DNA of 13,491 nt, taken from positions 1 to 13,491 of the forward strand of contig CABRZK010000037.1 in assembly GCA_902475415.1 (NCBI GenBank). The letters are read 5' to 3'. Shown piece by piece: positions 5,793-13,246 of this stretch (position 1 is the stretch's first letter; every line of letters begins with the position of its first letter). This DNA is from an uncultured Eubacterium sp. (GTDB lineage: Bacteria > Bacillota > Clostridia > Lachnospirales > Lachnospiraceae). Under the pieces are notes generated by a model. The model saw only the letters and a program-made list of their open reading frames with translations, had not been told where the DNA came from and searched no databases. A program made the translations under genes and the position numbers.

Positions 5793-5794
5793 TT

Positions 5795-8023
5795 TTAGTC
5801 TAAAAAGCTCATATCTTCGGCAAAATCATCCGTTTTCAGCATAAGCCCGTGGATGATGATGCCGGTCTTGGTTTTCTTCTTTCGATACCCTGCCTGTTCC
5901 AGAGCCGCATAAAAATCTCCGGTTCCGCGGGCGTATTCATGCATATTGATGCAGTAAGTACGATACGCTTTATACAGTTCACCGGATTTTTCCTGATATG
6001 ACGCATCCATGATGCAGTTCTCGTTCAGAAATTTTCCAAGCCAGTCATTGTTTTCACGATAATCAGCTACAGCATCACACACAACTTTGGGAGGTTTCAT
6101 ATTGAAGCCTTCTGCGATTACTTTGCGTGAACCTTCAATGATCCACTTCAGAATTGCACCGCCTGCATGGTCAACAAGATAGTCCGCAAAATTCTTAATA
6201 TCGCTGTCACCTTCGATTCTGGCATGAAACGGAATAACAATCAGTCTTCGCCATGTTCCTGCATCAGAAGCACCAACCTTCGGAAGGTGATTGGTATAAA
6301 GAACCAGTGTGTGGCTGGGGATAAAGCTGAATGGTGCTTTATATTTCTTTTCGGCATAGACTGCATCCGTTGAACAGAGCTGTTTTATCACGCTGGTATT
6401 CAGTCTCATACCTTCTTCCAGTTCCGCTGCAATAATAAGGCGTTTTCCTTTCAGTTCTGCCATTTCAGGTTTTACATTTCTTTTGCATCCTACTGTCAGG
6501 GTATCCGCAGACATATTACCTGCATAACTTCCAAGCACCCGTGCAATTGCATTCCAGAATGTAGACTTACCATTTCGCCCTTCTCCATATGCAATAATCA
6601 GTGCTTCAATATACACCTTTCCGACGATCCGCTGAACATATTTAATCAGCTCTCTGTCATCACAGAAAATAAGGTTAAGTGTATCGTTCCATATATCTGC
6701 ACCGATGTCATCAGGGGATACAGCAGTGACTTTTGTGATATAATCTTCCGGATTGTGTTCCTGCATACCCGAAAGACCTTCTGTCAGATTCAAGGTACAG
6801 GAGGGTGTGTTCAGGAGAAAAGGATTGCTGTCCAGTTCGTCCGGCTGCTTTTCAAGCAGAGGCATTGCTGCTTCCATTGCAGCTTTTAACCCTTTCATAT
6901 TACGGCATTTCATAACAAAAGCATAGTAAGACTTATTGCTCTGCAATTCGGCATACGCATCTGCCTGATCAGAATTCATAGCTTCCAGAAGCTTTTTTCC
7001 GCCTGCCATAGCTTGTCCACGGGAAATACCAAGGGATTCTAACTTTTCATAAGACGCCTCAATCATATTCCCGGCTTCTTCAAGCTGTGCATCTGTGTGT
7101 TCCATCATCGCCGCAATCGGTCGCTGTCTGGATTCCATCCAGTAGATCTCATTGTTACGAAGAAATCCGGTCGCTTCTGTATAGCAAACCTCACCATCAT
7201 ATACTGCTGCAAAAGTCCTTGCTTCACCAATATCAGAAAAATCATCCGGTTTCAGAGTGCCGTTGCCGTATTCATCAGGTGGAATATAATCGGGAGAAGA
7301 GGAGATCTTTTTGTAGAATTTGCAGGCACTTGCCCATATTTTATCAAGTTCATTCTGTTCAAGCGGAGGTTCACACTCCTGTGATTTTTCAAGGAATTTC
7401 CGATATGATTTCTCAGTTTCCCCCAGTCTTTTCAGAATTTTTCCTGCATAATGTGACATAGCAGCATTACGACGTCCCTGTGGAATTGATGCTTTTGACA
7501 TCAGTGTCAGATAATCATCAATTGTCAGACTGCCTTCATGCCAGATAATGCTGCTGCCGGGTGAGCCATACAAAAAACGGGCAGCGTCGAGAGCGTTATC
7601 ATCAAAGAAGGGATATGCTGAAAAAATCTTATGCTTGCATGCAACATAGCTGTCTGCATCACTGGTTATGTGAATTGGAAAATATACATGAAAGCGAGGT
7701 CGTGCTGCTTTTCTATCCTTTGATTTCATGTGATTGCGGCTGAATACAAGAATATATCCGACATCGGGAAATATTGCATCCAGCTTTTCTTCTGTAATCC
7801 ACTCATCCTGATTTTCCGTATGTTCATTGTCACAATCCATAGGAATGTTATCAGATACTATGAAATTGTTATTGCTGCGATAATTGTTTTTGTACTCCGC
7901 ACAGACGTGATCACGGCTTTGCAGCTTAGCCATATCTGTTTTTGATGTGATCACCATTTTGTGTGGATATTGACAGTTTGCAGGCTGATACAGACAGTCT
8001 GCCTGAAAAAGTGTTATCTGCAT
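5795..8023 (-). CDS. Primase-polymerase / D5-like SF3 helicase fusion
   Basis: This 742-residue protein would prime and unwind DNA at the phage origin. The N-terminal part (about 40-170) looks like an archaeo-eukaryotic-type primase: metal-binding DCD in IPMDCDNEH (60-68), the His motif RPRFHVYFP (108-116) and ALDAARFLYGSPG (144-156). A short primase-C-terminal-like helical region follows near 181-240. The C-terminal half is a superfamily 3/D5-like helicase with Walker A GEGRNGKST (480-488), Walker B LIIAAELEEG (529-538), sensor 1 LVLYTNHLPKV (573-583) and the arginine pair GTWRRL (589-594). The ATG at 8023 lies just after GGAGG and overlaps the upstream gene by ten bases. The gene ends at the palindrome-flanked AT-rich spacer, the arrangement expected if the protein acts on a nearby origin. 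Confidence 0.93.
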   Translation of the reverse strand: MQITLFQADCLYQPANCQYPHKMVITSKTDMAKLQSRDHVCAEYKNNYRSNNNFIVSDNIPMDCDNEHTENQDEWITEEKLDAIFPDVGYILVFSRNHMKSKDRKAARPRFHVYFPIHITSDADSYVACKHKIFSAYPFFDDNALDAARFLYGSPGSSIIWHEGSLTIDDYLTLMSKASIPQGRRNAAMSHYAGKILKRLGETEKSYRKFLEKSQECEPPLEQNELDKIWASACKFYKKISSSPDYIPPDEYGNGTLKPDDFSDIGEARTFAAVYDGEVCYTEATGFLRNNEIYWMESRQRPIAAMMEHTDAQLEEAGNMIEASYEKLESLGISRGQAMAGGKKLLEAMNSDQADAYAELQSNKSYYAFVMKCRNMKGLKAAMEAAMPLLEKQPDELDSNPFLLNTPSCTLNLTEGLSGMQEHNPEDYITKVTAVSPDDIGADIWNDTLNLIFCDDRELIKYVQRIVGKVYIEALIIAYGEGRNGKSTFWNAIARVLGSYAGNMSADTLTVGCKRNVKPEMAELKGKRLIIAAELEEGMRLNTSVIKQLCSTDAVYAEKKYKAPFSFIPSHTLVLYTNHLPKVGASDAGTWRRLIVIPFHARIEGDSDIKNFADYLVDHAGGAILKWIIEGSRKVIAEGFNMKPPKVVCDAVADYRENNDWLGKFLNENCIMDASYQEKSGELYKAYRTYCINMHEYARGTGDFYAALEQAGYRKKKTKTGIIIHGLMLKTDDFAEDMSFLD

Positions 8024-8439
8024 ACTTCCTCCAATTCCTCCGTGAAATAACGGATCTTCATGTGTTTCTTCTTTGCTTTGTCAATTTCTGTCTTCATTCC
8101 GTCTGAAATCACATCACCAAACACCCACAGTTCATGACATTTGCTGAGCATAATCATGTTCATAAAGACAGCAGTATCTCTTTCGGTTGTATCATCCATA
8201 AACTGTGGAAACAACAGATGCGGGGGAAAGGGGATACAATGACAGTCAACTGCAAAACGGCTGTACTTTCGTGCTTTCAGAATGTTATCATATATGTTAC
8301 CGGCATAGGGAGAACAAATATATACGATCGGTCGGAAACTGGCAGCTTTTCGCACAGCCGCCTCTTCCTTTTCTATTTTTGTAAATACTTCGAATTCTGT
8401 GGGGCTGTAATAGCCCTCACTGTTAAACTTGTTTGCCAT
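8014..8439 (-). CDS. DUF4406 / nucleoside deoxyribosyltransferase-like protein
   Basis: This 141-residue protein has a Rossmann-like pattern: RPIVYICSPYAGN (36-48) as the first strand and nucleotide-binding loop, PFPPHLLFPQFMDD (70-83), CHELWVFGD (101-109), and SDGMKTEIDKAKK (112-124) with the Ser-x-Gly-Met-x-x-Glu signature. These features match the DUF4406 group, related to nucleoside 2-deoxyribosyltransferases, which cut or exchange the base-sugar bond of deoxynucleosides. A role in phage nucleotide supply or in editing the nucleotide pool is plausible, but the substrate is unknown. The N-terminus GYYSPTEFEVFTKIEKEEAA is an extension often seen in phage members. AAAGGA lies ahead of the ATG at 8439. 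The stop overlaps the primase start, so the two are probably translationally coupled. Confidence 0.8.
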   Translation of the reverse strand: MANKFNSEGYYSPTEFEVFTKIEKEEAAVRKAASFRPIVYICSPYAGNIYDNILKARKYSRFAVDCHCIPFPPHLLFPQFMDDTTERDTAVFMNMIMLSKCHELWVFGDVISDGMKTEIDKAKKKHMKIRYFTEELEEVCR

Positions 8440-8500
8440 AAGTGATTCCTTTCAGAGCGCAATATTTCTATTTATATATGGAAATCAAAATCCATTTTGA

Positions 8501-10477
8501 CTAATCTTTTTTATAAAAATTGCATTCATATCCATCAGCACGAAGAAGCAGACCATCTGCCCATTCAGGGGTAACTGACATTTGTTCGCAGATATCTGAC
8601 AGGGAAGTATCTTTGGTACATTCGATGATCATTTCGTCATGGATGTGTCCGACAATAAAGCAGTCTGATAACGTTTTCATGCTGTAGAACAGCAAATCAC
8701 GGGCAATTCCCTGAACAATGTTTTCCACCAGCTTACCGGAATATGTTTCAAGACGTTCCCATCTTTTCGATGTGCCGACACCCCAATAGGTGATCGATTC
8801 ACCGCCGAAACGGTTCTTTCCGATGCGAGGTTTTACATATGCAAGTCGTCTGCTGCCCGGAAGCTGTACAAACAGGAAGCCGGACTCATAGGAAAATATA
8901 ATACCATGCGTTTCTGCTGATGTTTTCTGCCTGACAGCTTTCATTGCTGCCGCCTCAACGTCCCACCACAGCTGTACAATATGCGGAGAAGCCTCACGCC
9001 AATCGGTTACAATTTGCTTTAGTTCTGCGTCGGATAAGCCAAGAGCATCTGCTCCCATTGCTTTCATTGCCCCGACTGAACCACCGTATCCGCAAGCCAG
9101 CTCTGCCACCTTGCCTTTTTGACGCAGATGTCCGTTTTCGCCGTGCTTTACAACAGGAACACCAAATATTCTGGATGCTGATGCACAGTAAATATCTTCT
9201 CCTCTGGCAAAAGACTCCATACGCCATGTTTCACCTGCAAGCCATGCAATCACTCTTGCTTCGATTGCAGAAAAGTCTGCCACAATAAACTGATAACCTT
9301 TTTTGGGAATAAATGCAGTACGGATCAGTTGTGAAAGTGTATCCGGAATGTCCTCATACAGCATATCCAGGGCATCGATATCTCCTGAAAGAACAAGATC
9401 CCGTGCTTCTTCCAGGTCAGGCAAATGATTCTGAGGAAGATTTTGCAATTGTATGATGCGGCCTGCTTCCCGACCTGTGCGATTGGCACCATAGAACTGG
9501 AACATTCCTCTTGCACGATGATCATGGCATACAACATTCTGCATGGCAGTATATTTCTTTACTGATGATTTTGATGTTTGCTGACGAAGCTGCAATACTT
9601 CACGGATATGGGCAGGTGCGGTTAACAGCTGATCCTGTACCTCCTTTTTCCCCAGTGACTGCATTTCCAGACCGCTTTCAGACAGCCAGTTTTTCATTTG
9701 CTGTACAGAATTTGGGTTTTCAAGCCCTGTAATGTCTGACAATTTTTCCGTCAGTGCTTTTTTCACTGTATCACCGATCTGAATGGCATTCTGTACAAAA
9801 GGCATATCCACCTGAATGCCCCTGTCATTGATTTTCTGATCGAGAATATACTCTTCCCATACGGACTGTGGCACAGGAAACTTTGAGATTTTAGCTTCAA
9901 TTTCCATTTCTGTTTCAACGTCCCGTTTGTTATATGCTTTGAAAATCTTCCATTTATCCGGTGCATCAGCAGGGGAGCGGAATTTCGGAACACCATGAAT
10001 TGTATCATAAGGTACACAAAAGTATCTGATCAGAGCTTTGCCTTCAGTCATTTTCTGCTGTTCCAGTTTCAGAACAGCACCTACACCGACGAGTGTCAGC
10101 GGTAATCCAAGATAAGCAGACGCTACCATAGAGCATCTCCACGATTCAGGATCGAGATAATCACTGACAGAATCCTGAGGGCTTCCGTATCCATGAAATA
10201 GTTCCGGATAATTTCGTTTGAGCCATACAGAAATACAAACACGTTCGAAGGAAGCATTGAAACTGTGTTTCATAACATTATGATCTGCCAGTGCATGAAG
10301 AATATTGTCGGGGATAATATCATTCTGTGCAAGGTCGTATACCTGAACAGGTGCATCATCAATGGATACCGCAAACAGCAGTATATCAAAACAGGGAGAA
10401 TCGGCATAGCGGTATACACCGGTCTTAGTAATATCCGCATCACTCCGAGTCTCGAGGTCAATAAACATTCGGTTCAT
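8501..10477 (-). CDS. Phage family A DNA polymerase with 3'-5' exonuclease domain
   Basis: This 658-residue replicative polymerase carries a proofreading domain. Exo I is FIDLET (5-10) with Asp7 and Glu9, Exo II is HSFNASFERV (71-80), and Exo III is AYNKRDVETE (181-190) with Asp186. The polymerase domain shows motif A VADFSAIEARV (399-409), motif B RQKGKVAELACGYGGS (452-467) with the expected Arg and Lys, and motif C GHIHDEMIIE (610-619) with the catalytic Asp. No 5'-3' exonuclease domain is present, as usual for phage enzymes of this size. The ATG at 10477 has AAAGGAAG seven bases upstream; a second ATG at 10468 would still keep FIDLET. The SSB-like gene precedes it and the 66-base gap between them holds a GC-rich palindrome. 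Confidence 0.97.
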   Translation of the reverse strand: MNRMFIDLETRSDADITKTGVYRYADSPCFDILLFAVSIDDAPVQVYDLAQNDIIPDNILHALADHNVMKHSFNASFERVCISVWLKRNYPELFHGYGSPQDSVSDYLDPESWRCSMVASAYLGLPLTLVGVGAVLKLEQQKMTEGKALIRYFCVPYDTIHGVPKFRSPADAPDKWKIFKAYNKRDVETEMEIEAKISKFPVPQSVWEEYILDQKINDRGIQVDMPFVQNAIQIGDTVKKALTEKLSDITGLENPNSVQQMKNWLSESGLEMQSLGKKEVQDQLLTAPAHIREVLQLRQQTSKSSVKKYTAMQNVVCHDHRARGMFQFYGANRTGREAGRIIQLQNLPQNHLPDLEEARDLVLSGDIDALDMLYEDIPDTLSQLIRTAFIPKKGYQFIVADFSAIEARVIAWLAGETWRMESFARGEDIYCASASRIFGVPVVKHGENGHLRQKGKVAELACGYGGSVGAMKAMGADALGLSDAELKQIVTDWREASPHIVQLWWDVEAAAMKAVRQKTSAETHGIIFSYESGFLFVQLPGSRRLAYVKPRIGKNRFGGESITYWGVGTSKRWERLETYSGKLVENIVQGIARDLLFYSMKTLSDCFIVGHIHDEMIIECTKDTSLSDICEQMSVTPEWADGLLLRADGYECNFYKKD

Positions 10478-10503
10478 AAGTCAGCTTCCTTTCATCCCGC
10501 CCG

Positions 10504-10517
10504 GACGGATATCCGTC
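10504..10517. repeat. Perfect 14-bp palindrome GACGGATATCCGTC
   Basis: The palindrome sits in the short gap between the DUF2815 stop and the polymerase start, 27 bases before the polymerase ATG, within a GC-rich stretch (CCCGCCCGG on one side, GTCGCCCTCCC on the other). There is no U-tract, so it is not a terminator. A dimeric repressor site or an mRNA hairpin that tunes polymerase translation are both possible. The 9-mer CCGGACGGA at 10501-10509 recurs at 13284-13292. Confidence 0.7.
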
Positions 10518-10543
10518 AGTCGCCCTCCCGACATTTCAGTTAT

Positions 10544-11113
10544 TTAAGAAAGAAAATCGTCATCGTCATCATCAAAATCAGCGAAATCATCTTCTGCACG
10601 TGACTTACCACCGAGCGGTTCACCGTCACGGAGTTTCTGAAGGTTGTTCAATCCGCAGGCAATGCCCTTGTTGCCGTTGGTATTGAAAGTATAGAAGTTA
10701 ATGGATGCACGGCCATAGATACCGGAATAGAGTTCGCTGGTGTCAAGAATCGGCTGACAATCTGCATCGACTATGCCAGGCTTTGATGTACTGTTCGCAT
10801 TGATGAAATAGCAGCCCTTGTAAGCTGCGTCATCAGGACGTTCTTCATCACCATCTCTGAGAGGTGTCTTAATTGCCTGAAGTGTTGGTACAGATTTGCC
10901 GTTGCCCTTGAGCTTGGACTGACCTTCATCGTATGCAGCCCTGATGGCAGACTGAATCTTCTCAACAGTCATGGTATCGGACTTCGGAATGATGAGAGAA
11001 ACGGAGTACTTTGGTGTACCGCCGTTAATTGCCTTTGGTTCGTTTACAATGAGATAGCTGAAACGAGTATTCTTTCCTGTAACTACTTTTGTTGGATTTG
11101 TGAATTTTGCCAT
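10544..11113 (-). CDS. DUF2815 ssDNA-binding protein
   Basis: This 189-residue protein matches the DUF2815 phage group, thought to be single-stranded DNA-binding proteins with an OB-fold like T7 gp2.5. It begins MAKFTNPTKVVTGKNTRFSY, shows the beta-rich KYSVSLIIPKSD and GRASINFYTFNTNGNKGIAC, and ends in an acidic tail (EDDFADFDDDDDDFLS). Acidic tails in SSBs contact partner proteins such as polymerase and primase, fitting its place directly before the polymerase gene. The ATG at 11113 has AAGGAGG eight bases upstream, partly inside the end of the DUF2800 gene, whose stop is two bases away. Strand coating during replication and recombination is inferred from the family and from the acidic tail. 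Confidence 0.9.
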   Translation of the reverse strand: MAKFTNPTKVVTGKNTRFSYLIVNEPKAINGGTPKYSVSLIIPKSDTMTVEKIQSAIRAAYDEGQSKLKGNGKSVPTLQAIKTPLRDGDEERPDDAAYKGCYFINANSTSKPGIVDADCQPILDTSELYSGIYGRASINFYTFNTNGNKGIACGLNNLQKLRDGEPLGGKSRAEDDFADFDDDDDDFLS

Positions 11114-11115
11114 GA

Positions 11116-12237
11116 TTATTCCTCCTTAAAATCGTCACCGGCTGTATTCCATGCCGGTCGCTTGTCCGATTCCGGTACAAGCGTTGGTTTTCCATGTGGT
11201 TTCTCAATCAGAGAACCCAGCATATGATGAAATCTTTTTTTGCCGAGCAGTTTTGTCATTGCAGTAATACCCATAAGTTTCTTTTCAAATGGGTCATATC
11301 CTGCATCTGTTAACACAGCTGCTACTGCTTCGTCATTTGTATATCTGCGGTTTGACCTTCCTTCCACTACTTTGAATCCCGGATAGGATGTACCGCTGAC
11401 AGCTTGTTCCAATGCGTATTCCTTTACATCATTTACCCATCTGATAAAGGTATCAGCACGATCCAGAATCATACTGATTTCGTTCTGAGTAAGTGTATCG
11501 GGAACAGCAAAGTCGTATTTTGCGAGCTGAAGGTTATATTCAGCTCTTGTCCAGCACTGTGCTTTCACCTTACAGAACTGACAGTGCTTTCCTGCCTTAA
11601 ATTCTCCTTCACCCTTTGCGGCAAGGTTAGCCGCAGGAACAAGAACTTCATCTGCCCAGGCGAGTAATTCGTCCTTTGTGATTTCAGAGATACTGATATT
11701 ATCCCGACGTGGCTGAAAGATGATCATACGGATTTTTTGTATATCATACAGGCATTCAAATATATCCAATGCACCTAATGCATACATTCGCATCTGGCTG
11801 TTGTTTTCAGAATCTATAAGGATACCAAGTCCGTATTTAAAATCCACGACGGACATTGTTCCATCTGCGACGATTACACAGTCTGCCGTCCCGAAGCTTT
11901 CATTCACCCAGCGGGAGAAGTTCAGTCTTTGTTCTACCAGAACCAGAGGATCGGAGCAGTTCTGTTTTGCATCTGCAATCTGATCCATGATGAATTCACA
12001 ATAGGCATCTGTATGTTCAGCCATTTCCTCATCAAAGAAAGTCAGGTCTTCTGTAGGATCACGCACCTTATATCCCAGTTCCTTTTTTACCTTGTATTCA
12101 CAAAGACTGTGAGCATCTGTTCCTTGTTGTGTGTATAATGAACCTGTGTTTCCGCCAACATTCAGCAGAGCGGACGGCGGGCATTTTATCCATCGTTCAC
12201 TTGATGAGGGCGGGAGATTTGAATGGATATCCGGCAT
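11116..12237 (-). CDS. DUF2800 PD-(D/E)XK nuclease with likely Fe-S cluster
   Basis: This 373-residue protein is of the DUF2800 type, related to the RecB/Cas4/AddB nucleases. Catalytic positions appear in order: a GTDAH histidine (39-43), GTADC (116-120) with the metal-binding Asp119, VVDFKYG (130-136) as the D/E-x-K pair, and SQMRMYALG (147-155) as the following helix. Cysteines at 19, 219, 222 and 228 (C...CxxCxxxxxC) match the four-cysteine Fe-S staple of AddB and Cas4. The likely role is a DNA end-processing nuclease for phage recombination or replication. It is not a full helicase-nuclease, as no ATPase motifs are seen. The start overlaps the upstream stop by one base (TAATG), and the stop is two bases from the SSB-like gene with which it commonly pairs. 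Confidence 0.9.
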   Translation of the reverse strand: MPDIHSNLPPSSSERWIKCPPSALLNVGGNTGSLYTQQGTDAHSLCEYKVKKELGYKVRDPTEDLTFFDEEMAEHTDAYCEFIMDQIADAKQNCSDPLVLVEQRLNFSRWVNESFGTADCVIVADGTMSVVDFKYGLGILIDSENNSQMRMYALGALDIFECLYDIQKIRMIIFQPRRDNISISEITKDELLAWADEVLVPAANLAAKGEGEFKAGKHCQFCKVKAQCWTRAEYNLQLAKYDFAVPDTLTQNEISMILDRADTFIRWVNDVKEYALEQAVSGTSYPGFKVVEGRSNRRYTNDEAVAAVLTDAGYDPFEKKLMGITAMTKLLGKKRFHHMLGSLIEKPHGKPTLVPESDKRPAWNTAGDDFKEE

Positions 12238-12563
12238 TATAGTTTCTCCGCTTCTGCAAGAAGTTCAGCGTACTTTTTTTCCGGCACGTCCGACAGCTTG
12301 TTCGAACCATACTTTGTAATCAGCAGCTTAACTTCATTGGTGTGTCCGTCACGGGAAATTTCCGCCAGGCGGCTGCGGAGCTGAACAAAAGTAACCGGTT
12401 CAGGAGCAGCGGATGGTTCGTCCTTTTCAGGATTGTAAATCTCCTCGTAATCATCAAGATTTCCGATTTCATTTGCTGTGAGTGCCTGTGCAAGCGTTTC
12501 GAGACTGTCGCCAAGGCTGCGGATATCTGCAATCACATCCAGAAGTAACTTGATTTGACTCAT
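12237..12563 (-). CDS. Conserved phage protein, 108 residues, unknown function
   Basis: The product is predicted to be mostly helical. The N-terminal third (MSQIKLLLDVIADIRSLGDS) resembles an amphipathic helix, and a charged linker containing YNPEKDEPSAAPEPV (43-57) follows. The C-terminal half, LRSRLAEISRDGHTNEVKLL followed by an ITKYGSNKLSDVPEKKY-type turn, looks like a small compact domain found in many Firmicute phage proteins placed right before DUF2800. Automatic annotation sometimes gives such proteins an rRNA-biogenesis label, for which I see no real support. The ATG at 12563 has AAGGAGG upstream, and the TAA overlaps the DUF2800 start by one base, so it is surely expressed with that nuclease. 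A partner or DNA-binding role is only a guess. Confidence 0.85.
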   Translation of the reverse strand: MSQIKLLLDVIADIRSLGDSLETLAQALTANEIGNLDDYEEIYNPEKDEPSAAPEPVTFVQLRSRLAEISRDGHTNEVKLLITKYGSNKLSDVPEKKYAELLAEAEKL

Positions 12564-12660
12564 TTGTCTTTTCCTCCTTCATAAGATTGTGTGCGAGGTG
12601 TTTTGAAACAATACTGATTGTTATAAGCACCTCAACGAGTTCAATTTCTTGTTTGGTCAT
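12469..12660 (-). CDS. Small ORF with strong ribosome binding site, 63 residues, long overlap with next gene
   Basis: The ATG at 12660 follows AAGGAGG with good spacing, so translation very likely begins here. The product starts MTKQEIELVEVLITISIVSK and continues HLAHNLMKEEKTN, a hydrophobic helix with a charged end, like other 35-45-residue proteins found at this place in phage early operons. Past that point the frame runs on for 95 bases inside the 108-residue gene, giving a low-complexity, unconvincing tail (CDCRYPQPWRQSRNACTGTH). Overlap this long is out of keeping with the 1-40-base overlaps elsewhere, so the original gene may have ended near 12563 and a small indel could have changed the frame. 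Confidence 0.6.
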   Translation of the reverse strand: MTKQEIELVEVLITISIVSKHLAHNLMKEEKTNESNQVTSGCDCRYPQPWRQSRNACTGTHSK

Positions 12661-12674
12661 GGTGTTTTACCTCC

Positions 12675-12693
12675 TTCCATTAACTCAATGGAA
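12675..12693 (-). repeat. Hairpin abutting the ribosome binding site at 12660
   Basis: TTCCATT (12675-12681) and AATGGAA (12687-12693) are exact reverse complements around a 5-base loop. The pairing extends to nine base pairs with one G-U. On the mRNA the hairpin ends on the first bases of the GGAGG of the 12660 start, and could modulate its translation. There is no U-tract, so it is not a terminator. Confidence 0.5.
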
Positions 12694-12701
12694 AGCAAAA
12701 A

Positions 12702-13211
12702 TCATTTTGACGAAAGAATTTCAAAAATTTCCGGAAATTCTTTTTCAAGGATCTTTTTTACCTTATTCAGGCGGGAAAGCATTGTGGTTCTGGGCATATT
12801 CATTTGCTGAGAGATCGCATTGTCGTTCTGTCCTTTCAGACGCAGCTCACCAATCAACTTTGCCTCCGGCATAAGCTCGTCCAATCGTTCAAACAGCAGT
12901 TTCAGGAAAAGTTTGTCGGTCACAATAGATTCAGCATCTTTTCCGTCATCCGGGATCATATTCACCAGACTGGTTTCATTTCCGTTTTCATCTTCATATG
13001 TACAGTCAAGCGAGCCTGTATCATTTGAAACATGATATTTGCAACTGTAACAGTCCATGTTGCAGTAGTAGTACTTCTGACGAGAACAAATACAGTTACC
13101 GTGGTTCTGCTGTGTGCGTCTGTAAGCGTTGATGTCTTTGTAGTAGTTGTCGTGTTCTTCTTTGGTTGTCTCGATCCACTCATTGATTGACTTGATATAG
13201 ATTTTTGCCAT
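12702..13211 (-). CDS. Cysteine-rich sigma-region-4-like regulator
   Basis: The ATG at 13211 gives 169 residues starting MAKIYIKSINEWIETTKEEH. The middle has clustered cysteines, CICSRQKYYYCNMDCYSCKY (40-59, with Cys40, 42, 50, 54, 57, plus Cys70), which suggests a metal-binding module. The C-terminus has a sigma-70-region-4-like helix-turn-helix, LRLKGQNDNAISQQMNMPRT (123-142), followed by a long helix. Proteins of this design are found in Firmicute phages and mobile elements and are usually called sigma-like. Promoter recognition or antitermination is likely but unproven. The frame stays open upstream to a GTG at 13319, but no ribosome binding site supports it, while GGAGG stands eight bases ahead of 13211. 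As the first gene of the replication operon it may control early transcription. Confidence 0.82.
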   Translation of the reverse strand: MAKIYIKSINEWIETTKEEHDNYYKDINAYRRTQQNHGNCICSRQKYYYCNMDCYSCKYHVSNDTGSLDCTYEDENGNETSLVNMIPDDGKDAESIVTDKLFLKLLFERLDELMPEAKLIGELRLKGQNDNAISQQMNMPRTTMLSRLNKVKKILEKEFPEIFEILSSK

Positions 13212-13246
13212 AAAAAATTCCTCCGTTTTCTTTTGAACGGAGGAAT
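13212..13246 (-). terminator. Hairpin plus U-tract carrying the ribosome binding site of the sigma-like gene
   Basis: On the minus strand ATTCCTCCGTT (13246-13236) and AACGGAGGAAT (13227-13217) form a perfect 11-bp stem around an 8-base loop, directly followed by TTTTTT (13217-13212) and the ATG at 13211. The shape is that of a rho-independent terminator. The 3' arm also contains GGAGG, the only ribosome binding site of the sigma-like gene. The element could therefore stop transcription or hide the ribosome binding site, or both. An upstream AACGGAG (13304-13298) can pair with CTCCGTT in the 5' arm (13242-13236) as a competing fold. Confidence 0.7.

Noticed and set aside
8485..8500. TCAAAA/TTTTGA hairpin before the DUF4406-like gene as a terminator
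   Set aside because: Only six A/T-dominated pairs and no U-tract on the coding strand; too weak to call.
12320..12532. Alternative minus-strand frame inside the 108-residue gene
   Set aside because: It has no ribosome binding site and is fully overlapped by a frame with a good start and a coupled stop.
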